32,560 nucleotides of DNA from an uncultured Alphaproteobacteria bacterium (GTDB lineage Bacteria > Pseudomonadota > Alphaproteobacteria > Rhizobiales > Aestuariivirgaceae): assembly GCA_937870685.1 (NCBI GenBank), contig CALMZX010000125.1, forward strand, positions 1-32,560, written 5' to 3'. The notes below the pieces were generated by a model, which made no database searches, had not been told where the DNA came from, and saw nothing but the letters and a program-made list of their open reading frames with translations. Positions within the stretch are counted from its first letter, which is position 1; each line of letters opens with the position of its first letter. The translations under genes were made by a program, and so were the position numbers. Shown here in pieces: positions 25,019-32,560 of the stretch.

Positions 25019-26182
25019 TTACTGTACCGGCAAAAAGCTTTCGACGATGCGTGCCCAGAAGGCCGCACCGGGAACGAGTGCCGCGTCGTTGAAGTCATAC
25101 CCAGGGTCGTGCAGGCTCTTGATGTTGCCTGTCCCCAGCCCGAAATAGCAGCCAGGCACCTGCTGCAGGAAATAGGCGAAATCCTCCGAAAACATGATCG
25201 GCCCCGGCAGCACCACGGCGCGCGGGTCCTGCCCCATGTTCACGGCGATGTCGCGCACCATGTTGGCGACCTGCGGATTGTTGACCCCGACGGGATAGCG
25301 GTAGCCTTCGCCATAGACCACTTCGGCCCGGCAGCCGAAACTCGCCGCCTGCTGCTGGATGATCTCGGGGATGCGCCGCTCCATCAGGGCGCGCGAGGCC
25401 TCGCTCGTGGTGCGGACCCCGATCTTCAGCGTCACTTCCTCGGGAATAGCCGTTGCAAGCACGCCACCGTTGATGGCCCCAACGGTCACCACCGTCGGCT
25501 CCAGCGGGTCGGCATTGCGGGCGACCGCCGTCTGCAGGGCCATCACGACTGACGACGCAGCGACAACCGGATCAACAGCCTGGTGCGGAAGTGCCCCGTG
25601 GCCCGCCACGCCAATGATCCGCGCACTGACGATATCGACGGCCGCCGTGATCGCGCCCGGCTTCACCAGCACCTGCCCCACGGGATAGCCCGGCATGTTG
25701 TGCAGGCCGAAGATGGCATCCACCGGGAAGCGGTCGAAAATCCCCTCCTCGATCATGCGCAGCGCGCCACTGATATCCTCTTCCGCAGGCTGGAAGAACA
25801 GGTGCACCGTGCCGTCGAAATTGCGGTTGGCCGACAGGTAGAAGGCCAGCCCCAGCAGCATGGTGGTGTGCCCGTCATGGCCGCAGGCATGCATCACGCC
25901 GGGGCTCCGCGAGGCATGAGGCACGCCCGTCGTCTCGGTGATTGGAAGCGCGTCAATGTCGGCGCGGATGGCGATGGCCCGTTCATCGGACCCGTTGCGC
26001 AGCGTGCCCACCACGCCCGTCTCGGCAATCCCCGTCGTCACCTCGAAGCCCAGTTGCCCGAGAATGTCGGCAATCAGTGCGGCGGTCCGGTGTTCCTGGA
26101 ACTGCAATTCCGGGTGCGCGTGCAGATCGCGACGGATGGCGACAAGCTGCTCTTCATATTGTGCAATGATCTCTTCAATCAT
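25019..26182 (-). CDS. M20-family amidohydrolase / metallopeptidase
   Basis: A 387-residue protein of the M20D group (hippurate hydrolase, N-acyl-amino-acid and IAA-conjugate hydrolases). It contains RRDLHAHPEL (17-26), RADIDALP (73-80), the metal-binding MHACGHDGH (97-105), the catalytic QPAEE, LHNMPGYPVG and a C-terminal SEDFAYFLQ. There is no signal peptide, so it acts in the cytosol. The start codon overlaps the stop of the upstream permease gene as ATGA, so it is the last gene of a transporter operon. I infer that the transporter imports an N-acylated or amide-blocked amino acid which this enzyme hydrolyses. The actual substrate cannot be read from the sequence. Confidence 0.9.
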   Translation of the reverse strand: MIEEIIAQYEEQLVAIRRDLHAHPELQFQEHRTAALIADILGQLGFEVTTGIAETGVVGTLRNGSDERAIAIRADIDALPITETTGVPHASRSPGVMHACGHDGHTTMLLGLAFYLSANRNFDGTVHLFFQPAEEDISGALRMIEEGIFDRFPVDAIFGLHNMPGYPVGQVLVKPGAITAAVDIVSARIIGVAGHGALPHQAVDPVVAASSVVMALQTAVARNADPLEPTVVTVGAINGGVLATAIPEEVTLKIGVRTTSEASRALMERRIPEIIQQQAASFGCRAEVVYGEGYRYPVGVNNPQVANMVRDIAVNMGQDPRAVVLPGPIMFSEDFAYFLQQVPGCYFGLGTGNIKSLHDPGYDFNDAALVPGAAFWARIVESFLPVQ

Positions 26183-26868
26183 CGGCGTGACGGTATCTGC
26201 TTTTCCACCACGGCGAAAGCGCGCGTGATGATGAAGGTCAGGATCATGTAGATCGCCATTACCAGCAACAATGGCGGATAGATGATGTAGGTTTCCTGCC
26301 GCACCCGGTCCGCCGCGCCAAACAGGTCAACGACCGTCACGAGCGCCGCCAGCGGCGTGGATTTCAGTGTCAGGATGGTTTCGCCACCCAGCGTCGGCAG
26401 CACATTCCGCAAGGCGCGAGGCAGCCACACCCGCCGCAGCACCTGGAACGGCGTCATGCCGAAAGCCCGCGCCGCTTCAAGTTCGCCCTTGGGCACCGAC
26501 AGGAAGGCACCGCGCATGATTTCACCAGCATAACCCGCCTCGTTCAGCGCAAAGGCGAGGATGGCGTAGAAGTAGCCCTCCCGCAGGATCGGCCAGAAGA
26601 TGCTCTGCCGAAGTTCCGGGAAGGTGGCGAGAATGCTGCCAACGCCATAGTAGAACAGGTAAAGCTGGATGAGCAGAGGCGTGCCGCGCATGACCGTGCA
26701 ATAGGCCTGCGCGATCCGCGAAAGCCACTTGGGCCCCGTCACCTGAACCAGCCCGATGGGCACCGCAAGCGTCAACCCCAGCACCATGGAGATCACGAGG
26801 ATCTGGATGGTGATGCTGAGCCCTTGCAGCAGCATCGGCAGGTATTTGGGAAGCCAGCTCCAATCCAT
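26179..26868 (-). CDS. Polar amino-acid ABC transporter permease (HisM-like)
   Basis: A 229-residue inner-membrane permease with about five membrane helices. It carries the ABC coupling motif EAARAFGMTPFQVLRRVWLP, which contacts the ATPase. RGTPLLIQLYLFYYGVG is typical of the histidine/glutamine permease family. The start is the ATG at 26868, seven bases after the stop of the first permease gene; a longer start overlaps that gene. Together the two permeases should form the heterodimeric channel. It is translationally coupled to the downstream M20 gene. Confidence 0.9.
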   Translation of the reverse strand: MDWSWLPKYLPMLLQGLSITIQILVISMVLGLTLAVPIGLVQVTGPKWLSRIAQAYCTVMRGTPLLIQLYLFYYGVGSILATFPELRQSIFWPILREGYFYAILAFALNEAGYAGEIMRGAFLSVPKGELEAARAFGMTPFQVLRRVWLPRALRNVLPTLGGETILTLKSTPLAALVTVVDLFGAADRVRQETYIIYPPLLLVMAIYMILTFIITRAFAVVEKQIPSRR

Positions 26869-26875
26869 TGCAGCC

Positions 26876-27586
26876 TCACGCCAGCTTTGGCTGGCCGCGG
26901 CGCACATAGGCCTCCAGCCGGGAGATGAAATAATTCGAGACCAGCGTCATGGCGAGGTAGATGCAACCCGACACGAAATAGAAAAGAAAGTAGCGCTTGG
27001 TGAAGCCAGCGGCATTCTTGGTCATCTGCGCCAGTTCGGCGGAAGCCCCGGTCACCGTGATCAGGGCCGTGTCCTTGATCACCACCAGCCAGAGATTGGC
27101 CAAACCCGGAATGGCATTTGGGAGCATGGCAGGCAGGATGACACGGGTGAACACCTGGGTTCCGGACATCCCGAAAGCCCGCGCCGCCTCGATCTGCCCC
27201 ACCGGAACAGCCTGGATGGCGCCCCGGATCACCTCGGTCGCATAAGCACCCTGCACAAATCCCAGAACAAGGATGGCCGCGAATGTTCCGTTGATATCAA
27301 CTGGTCCGTATCCCACCGCCACACCGAGCGCGCTGATGCCCTTGGTGCCGGCAAAGAACAGCAGCAGGATCAGCACCAGTTCCGGAACAGCTCGGATCAC
27401 AGTCGTATAAATGTTGGCGATGAAACGGGACGCGGGGCCTCCATAGAGTTTCGCCGCCGCCCCCAACTGCCCCAGCACCAGACCGATGATGAAACTCGAC
27501 GCGGCGATCAGCAACGTCGAGAGCGCACCACGCGCCAACTCGTCGCCAAAGCCGGTCTTGCCGAATTCCAGAACGCTGGGGAACAT
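26876..27586 (-). CDS. Polar amino-acid ABC transporter permease (HisQ-like)
   Basis: A 236-residue integral membrane permease. It contains IRAVPELVLILLLFFAG, the counterpart of RGTP in its partner, and the coupling motif EAARAFGMSGTQVFTRVILP. I chose the ATG at 27586, where similarity to the family begins; the frame is open 16 codons further up, but that stretch passes through the stem-loop after the binding-protein gene. It lies third in the operon, after the ATPase and binding-protein genes. Confidence 0.9.
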   Translation of the reverse strand: MFPSVLEFGKTGFGDELARGALSTLLIAASSFIIGLVLGQLGAAAKLYGGPASRFIANIYTTVIRAVPELVLILLLFFAGTKGISALGVAVGYGPVDINGTFAAILVLGFVQGAYATEVIRGAIQAVPVGQIEAARAFGMSGTQVFTRVILPAMLPNAIPGLANLWLVVIKDTALITVTGASAELAQMTKNAAGFTKRYFLFYFVSGCIYLAMTLVSNYFISRLEAYVRRGQPKLA

Positions 27587-27606
27587 GCGCACCGCCCGAA
27601 AATTCA

Positions 27607-27634
27607 GTGGCCGCCCGTTTGACGGGGCGGCCAC
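27607..27634 (-). terminator. Strong stem-loop after the binding-protein gene (polar amino-acid operon)
   Basis: GTGGCCGCCC and GGGCGGCCAC pair perfectly over ten bases around an 8-base loop, in the gap between the binding-protein stop and the first permease. It is followed on the minus strand by TGAATTTTC, with only a short T-run. It could act as an attenuator, or protect the upstream mRNA end so that binding protein is made in excess. Confidence 0.6.
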
Positions 27635-27645
27635 CGGTTGTTGGA

Positions 27646-28431
27646 TTATTCCTTCGGCGTGGCGAGCTTGCCGGCGAGGCCGTGCTTCTCGGCCAACTGG
27701 TCATAGACGCCCTTCTTGCCCAGAGCGTGGATGGCGGCGTTGATCTTGTCCTTCAGTGCCGTGTCTTCCTTGCGCAGGCCAACGCCAACGCCCGGTCCGA
27801 GGACGGCGTCGTCATGCGGAACCATGCCGTAGGCTTCGCAGCAGGCTTTGCCTTCATCGGAAGCGAGGAAGTTGAACAGCGTGATGCTGTCGGCCTGCAC
27901 GTAGTCGATGCGTCCCGCCGCGAGGTCGGCGTTGGCCTCATCCTGGCCCTTGTAGGTCTTGGACACGGCACCGGCCGCCGCGAAGTACTTTTCCACGTAG
28001 TTGGCATGCGTGGTGGAAGCCTGCGAGCCGATGGTCTTGCCCTTCAGCGCTTCCGGCGCGATGTTCTTGTCGCCACCCTTGGGGCCGATCACCATCGACG
28101 GCGTGTTGTAGTACATGTCCGAGAAGTCGATCTGCTTCTTGCGCTCGTCAGTGATGGACATGGAACCGAAGATGCCGTCCATCTTCTTTTCCAGCAGCGC
28201 CGGAATGATGCCATCCCAGGCGATCGGGATCAGCGTGCACTTCTCGTTCATTTCGGCGCACAGCGCCATCAGCAGGTCATATTCCCAGCCTTCCCACTCA
28301 CCGGCGGCGTTCTGCGAGGTGAAGGGTGGATAGGGGGCCGCGTCCGTGGCGAACACGAGGTCGGCCTTGGCGCTGGTGGCGCCGAGCACAAGGGCAGCAG
28401 TTGCCGCCATCATGAGGTTCTTCAGTTTCAT
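27646..28431 (-). CDS. Polar amino-acid ABC transporter substrate-binding protein
   Basis: A 261-residue periplasmic protein of the HisJ/ArgT family. The signal peptide covers about 1-23 (ending SAKA). Family blocks are FATDAAPYPPFTSQNAAGEWEG (split here: FATDAAPYPPF, then GEWEGWEYDL), WDGIIPALLEKKMDGIFGSM, ITDERKKQIDFSD and the cysteine pair KACCEAYG. The start has GGGAG eight bases upstream. Between the ATPase gene and this start is a small hairpin (CCGGA/TCCGG, 28458-28470). The ligand is probably a polar or basic amino acid or derivative, but the pocket residues do not let me say which. Confidence 0.92.
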   Translation of the reverse strand: MKLKNLMMAATAALVLGATSAKADLVFATDAAPYPPFTSQNAAGEWEGWEYDLLMALCAEMNEKCTLIPIAWDGIIPALLEKKMDGIFGSMSITDERKKQIDFSDMYYNTPSMVIGPKGGDKNIAPEALKGKTIGSQASTTHANYVEKYFAAAGAVSKTYKGQDEANADLAAGRIDYVQADSITLFNFLASDEGKACCEAYGMVPHDDAVLGPGVGVGLRKEDTALKDKINAAIHALGKKGVYDQLAEKHGLAGKLATPKE

Positions 28432-28495
28432 TCAAAGTACTCCCTGTTTCGTAGGCGCCGGAACGTCCGGAACCCGTTCTCCGTTTGCGGAAACC

Positions 28496-29254
28496 TCAAT
28501 GGATTCCCGAGACGAATTGCTTGCAGCGCTCGCTCCTCGGCGAACCGAACACCTGTTTCGGCGGCCCCTCCTCCTCGATCACTCCCTTGTGCAGGTAGAT
28601 GACGTGCGAAGAGACATCGCGGGCAAATTTCATTTCATGGGTGACGAGGATCATGGTGCGTCCCTCGTCGGCAAGGCCGCGGATGACCTTGAGCACCTCG
28701 CCCACCAATTCCGGATCGAGCGCCGATGGTGGCTCGTCAAACAGCATCACCTTGGGTTCCATCGCAAGGGCGCGCGCGATCGCCGCCCGCTGCTGCTGCC
28801 CGCCGGACAGGAATGCCGGATACTGGTCGCGCTTCTCGTAGAGCCCCACCTTCTGCAGCAGCGCCTCGGCCCGCGCCCTTGCTTCCGCCTTGGGCACCTT
28901 CAACACGTGGACCGGTGCTTCCATCACGTTCTGCAGCACCGTCATGTGCTGCCACAGGTTGAAGCTCTGGAAGACCATGCCAAGCCTTGTGCGCACGCGT
29001 TCCAACTGCCGTTTGTCCGTGGGGTGCAGGTCGCCATCCTTGGCGGGCTTCAGGGCCACTTCCTCACCCGTCACGATGATGCGGCCGCGGGTCGGCATCT
29101 CAAGGAAGTTGATGCAGCGCAGGAAAGTGCTCTTGCCGGAACCCGAAGCTCCGATCATCGACACCACATCGCCTTGCCGTGCCTCCAGCGAAACGCCTTT
29201 CAGCACTTCAAGCGGCCCGAATGACTTGTGCAAATCGTCCACAACCACGGCCAT
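28496..29254 (-). CDS. Polar amino-acid ABC transporter ATP-binding protein (HisP-like)
   Basis: A 252-residue cytosolic ATPase that powers the adjacent permeases. From the ATG at 29254, Walker A is GASGSGKST (35-43), the signature is LSGGQQQR, Walker B is VMLFDEP and the switch is VTHEM. The residue after DEP is Pro (DEPPSALDPE) where the closest families usually have Thr; this is not a catalytic position. The frame continues to a GTG at 29311, but AGGGA lies only one base before that codon, and the extra 19 residues precede the normal N-terminus, so the shorter start is preferred with reservation. It is first in the five-gene operon. Confidence 0.92.
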   Translation of the reverse strand: MAVVVDDLHKSFGPLEVLKGVSLEARQGDVVSMIGASGSGKSTFLRCINFLEMPTRGRIIVTGEEVALKPAKDGDLHPTDKRQLERVRTRLGMVFQSFNLWQHMTVLQNVMEAPVHVLKVPKAEARARAEALLQKVGLYEKRDQYPAFLSGGQQQRAAIARALAMEPKVMLFDEPPSALDPELVGEVLKVIRGLADEGRTMILVTHEMKFARDVSSHVIYLHKGVIEEEGPPKQVFGSPRSERCKQFVSGIH

Positions 29255-29398
29255 GTTGGCCGTCTGACTGCTCAGCACTGACGCTGGTTCCACGCGTTTC
29301 GCCCCATACACATCCCTGACGTGCGGACTCTCATGGCCCGCTTGTGTGTAAACCTTAGGGGTTCTTTACCTTCCGGTCAAACTCAGGTTATCGTCCAC

Positions 29399-29467
29399 TT
29401 TCCGCCTCCTGAAGGCGCGGAAAATTTGGGCCATACTGGGGCGGCCTTCCGCGTGGAACTGGCGGAA
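29399..29467. repeat. Two inverted repeats with identical arms between divergent ABC operons
   Basis: TTCCGC...GCGGAA occurs twice: arms at 29400-29405/29417-29422 (11-base centre) and at 29447-29452/29462-29467 (9-base centre), 47 bases apart. Both lie upstream of the polyamine-type binding-protein gene and downstream of the opposite start. Paired sites of this kind suggest a regulator or RNA structures in the leader. Confidence 0.5.
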
Positions 29468-29504
29468 CGGCAAAGGCCCCGGAAAACATGTGAGGGAGAA
29501 CATC

Positions 29505-30686
<1,182 letters not shown>

Positions 30687-30703
30687 TCTCTACGCAAACC
30701 TTG

Positions 30704-30728
30704 CCCCTCCCGCATACCGCGGGAGGGG
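30704..30728 (+). terminator. Strong stem-loop after the binding-protein gene (polyamine-type operon)
   Basis: CCCCTCCCGC and GCGGGAGGGG pair perfectly over ten bases around ATACC, 17 bases after the stop of the binding-protein gene and before the ATPase gene. ATTTCCC follows, so it is not a full intrinsic terminator. It is the counterpart of the stem-loop in the neighbouring operon. Confidence 0.6.
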
Positions 30729-30752
30729 ATTTCCCGTTCCGGCAGGCTTTCC

Positions 30753-31778
30753 ATGTCCCTCACCAACAGCACGGTTGCGGTGCGTTTCGAAAACGTCTCG
30801 CGCCATTTCGGCACCGTGCGCGCCGTCGACAATGTTGACCTCGACATCGCCCGTGGCGAGTTCTTTGCCATGCTGGGGCCCTCCGGCTCGGGAAAGACCA
30901 CATGCCTCCGGCTCATCGCGGGCTTTGAGCAACCGACCTCGGGCCACATCGAGATTTTCGGCGAAACGGCGGAAGGTGTTCCGCCCTATCGGCGCAACGT
31001 CAACACCGTTTTCCAGGACTACGCCCTCTTCCCGCACATGAACGTGCTGGACAACGTGTCTTATGGCCTGATGGTCCGTGGCATTTCCCGCGAGGAGCGC
31101 CACGCCAAGGCCGAGGCCGCGCTGGCCCTCGTCAAGCTCGCAGGCTACGGCGCGCGCCGGCCCGGCCAGCTTTCGGGTGGCCAGCGTCAGCGCGTGGCCC
31201 TCGCCCGTGCCCTTGTCAACGAGCCGTCGGTGCTTTTGCTCGATGAACCACTGGGCGCCCTTGACCTGAAGCTGCGTGAGCAGATGCAGGTTGAACTCAA
31301 AACCCTGCAGCGCAAGCTCGGCATCACCTTCATTTTCGTCACCCATGACCAGGGCGAGGCCCTCTCCATGGCCGACCGCGTCGCCATCTTCAGTGACGGA
31401 AAGATCGTGCAGGTCGGAAGGCCGGTCGATGTCTACGAGCGCCCGCAAACCCGCTTCGTGGCGGACTTTGTCGGCTCATCCAATGTCCTGTCGCCAGACC
31501 TTGCGGCGAAACTCGGTCTCGCCGCCAGATGGTCGAGCCTCCGCCCGGAAAAAATCCGCCTGCTGGGTGCCAAGGAAAAGCCCGCGAAGGAAGAAGTCTC
31601 GGCCGCAGCCAGGGTCATTGCCGCCCACTATCAAGGGGCCGTCTCGCGCCTCAACACGCAGGTGGCGGGCGAACACGCCCTGTCCGCGTCCGTGCCCGCC
31701 GCATCCTATGATGGTTCGGACACCATCACGCTGGCTTGGCCTCGCGCCGCCGTGCACATCATGGATGGCGAAGCATGA
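30753..31778 (+). CDS. Polyamine-type ABC transporter ATP-binding protein (PotA-like)
   Basis: A 341-residue cytosolic ATPase. Walker A is GPSGSGKTT (42-50), the Q-loop VFQDYALFPHM, the signature LSGGQRQR (140-147), Walker B LLLDEPLGALD and the switch FVTHDQGEAL. A C-terminal TOBE-type domain follows (about 240-341), as in PotA/FbpC-type ATPases. The stop overlaps the next gene as ATGA. The pairing with a PotD-like binding protein and PotB-like permease supports polyamine or related amine uptake. Confidence 0.93.
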   Translation: MSLTNSTVAVRFENVSRHFGTVRAVDNVDLDIARGEFFAMLGPSGSGKTTCLRLIAGFEQPTSGHIEIFGETAEGVPPYRRNVNTVFQDYALFPHMNVLDNVSYGLMVRGISREERHAKAEAALALVKLAGYGARRPGQLSGGQRQRVALARALVNEPSVLLLDEPLGALDLKLREQMQVELKTLQRKLGITFIFVTHDQGEALSMADRVAIFSDGKIVQVGRPVDVYERPQTRFVADFVGSSNVLSPDLAAKLGLAARWSSLRPEKIRLLGAKEKPAKEEVSAAARVIAAHYQGAVSRLNTQVAGEHALSASVPAASYDGSDTITLAWPRAAVHIMDGEA

Positions 31779-32560
31779 GCACCGGCGTCATTGACGCAAG
31801 GCCGCACGGGCTCTCCGGACGCCTGTCCGACTGGCTGTTCCGAAAGCCCCACCATTTCCTGCTGCTGCTCTTCATCCCGCCGCTGCTCTGGCTCGGTATT
31901 GTCTATGTCGGCTCGCTGCTGGCGCTGCTGACCCACGCCTTTTTCTATATCGACGATTTTTCGGGCTTCATCGTGTATGAGCCCACCTTCTCCACCATCA
32001 CGCAGCTGTTCCAGCCGGCCAACCTCGATGTCATCATCCGCACCGTCCTGATGGCGGCTGCCGTGACGATCGCCTCGGCCATCCTCGCCTATCCCTTCGC
32101 CTACTACGCCGCACGCTACGCCAAGGGAAAATGGAAGGCGCTCTTCTACATCCTCGTCATGCTGCCGCTGTGGTCCAGCTATCTGGTCAAGGTCTATTCC
32201 TGGAAGCTCATTCTGGCGCGGGAAGGCATTGTTTCGTGGCTGGCGGCCAAGCTGCACCTCACCTGGGCGCTGGACGTGCTTCTTGCCACGCCCGTGATTG
32301 GTGGCCCCAGCCTCTCCACCAGCTACATCGGCACCTTTCTCGTCTTCCTCTATGTCTGGCTGCCCTACATGATCCTGCCGACACAGGCGGCATTGGAGCG
32401 CGTCCCCGCCAATCTCATCGAGGCCTCGGGTGATCTCGGCGGCACGCCGCAGCAGACCTTCCGCCACGTCATTTGGCCGCTGGCCTTGCCGGGGCTGATC
32501 GCGGGCTCGATTTTCACCTTCTCGCTCACCTTGGGCGATTACATCATCCCGCAGATCGTG
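31775..32560 (+). CDS. Polyamine-type ABC transporter permease (PotB-like), partial at right edge
   Basis: The frame gives 262 residues before the window ends. The N-terminus is cytosolic (MSTGVIDARPHG), followed by a first membrane helix (FLLLLFIPPLLWLGIVYVGS) and further helices. The coupling motif around residues 211-225 reads EASGDLGGTPQQTFR, then VIWPLALPGL. The ATG overlaps the upstream ATPase stop. By family length only a few tens of residues are missing, and a second permease gene (PotC-like) probably follows outside the window. Confidence 0.9.
   Translation, partial: MSTGVIDARPHGLSGRLSDWLFRKPHHFLLLLFIPPLLWLGIVYVGSLLALLTHAFFYIDDFSGFIVYEPTFSTITQLFQPANLDVIIRTVLMAAAVTIASAILAYPFAYYAARYAKGKWKALFYILVMLPLWSSYLVKVYSWKLILAREGIVSWLAAKLHLTWALDVLLATPVIGGPSLSTSYIGTFLVFLYVWLPYMILPTQAALERVPANLIEASGDLGGTPQQTFRHVIWPLALPGLIAGSIFTFSLTLGDYIIPQIV

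Noticed and set aside
28458..28470. Small hairpin between the ATPase and binding-protein genes as a terminator
   Set aside because: It has a 5-bp stem with a 3-base loop and no T-run; too weak to call on its own.

Overview
This window looks like an ordinary stretch of alphaproteobacterial chromosome, GC-rich and densely coded. Gene order and protein sequences suggest a member of Hyphomicrobiales or a close relative. The evidence is the block erpA/dgt-argS-SPOR-nagZ-scpA-scpB, the pairing of gltBD with a DUF459 protein and an MltB-type transglycosylase, and a BBP2-type outer-membrane protein beside galU. I cannot name the genus from the sequence alone. I see no mobile element, CRISPR array, phage gene or rRNA.

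Layout. 1-2834: end of gltB and all of gltD (ammonia assimilation). 2854-9816: cell-envelope genes: a DUF459 SGNH-like protein, a lytic transglycosylase, galE, galU (divergent from galE), a beta-barrel outer-membrane protein and kdsD. 9825-18151 (minus strand): dgt-argS-SPOR protein-nagZ-scpA-scpB, which mixes translation, dNTP control, peptidoglycan recycling and chromosome segregation. 18209-18532: erpA, divergent from dgt. 18536-21491: a riboflavin operon ribD-ribE-ribA-ribH behind an FMN riboswitch. 21569-24763: glmU-glmS, the UDP-GlcNAc pathway. 24929-25003: tRNA-Lys(UUU) with its own promoter. 25019-29254: a polar amino-acid-type ABC transporter (ATPase, binding protein, two permeases) translationally coupled to an M20 amidohydrolase. 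29505-32560: a divergent polyamine-type ABC transporter whose first permease runs off the right edge.

Two themes recur. First, much of the window feeds or remodels the cell envelope: GlmS/GlmU make UDP-GlcNAc, GalU/GalE make UDP-glucose/galactose, KdsD opens the KDO branch, and NagZ, the transglycosylase and the SPOR protein act on peptidoglycan. Second, genes are tightly coupled by TGATG or ATGA overlaps (ribD/ribE/ribA, permease/M20, PotA-like/PotB-like), and both ABC operons carry a perfect 10-bp stem-loop directly after the binding-protein gene.

I did not find a convincing wholly new system. The best leads are regulatory: a TTAA-N7-TTAAC CtrA-type box ahead of argS, an exact TTAACCAT half-site and a 12-bp tandem repeat between the beta-barrel gene and kdsD, a palindrome over a perfect TTGACA next to erpA, paired inverted repeats between the two ABC operons, and a DUF459 protein that has lost the usual SGNH serine and histidine.
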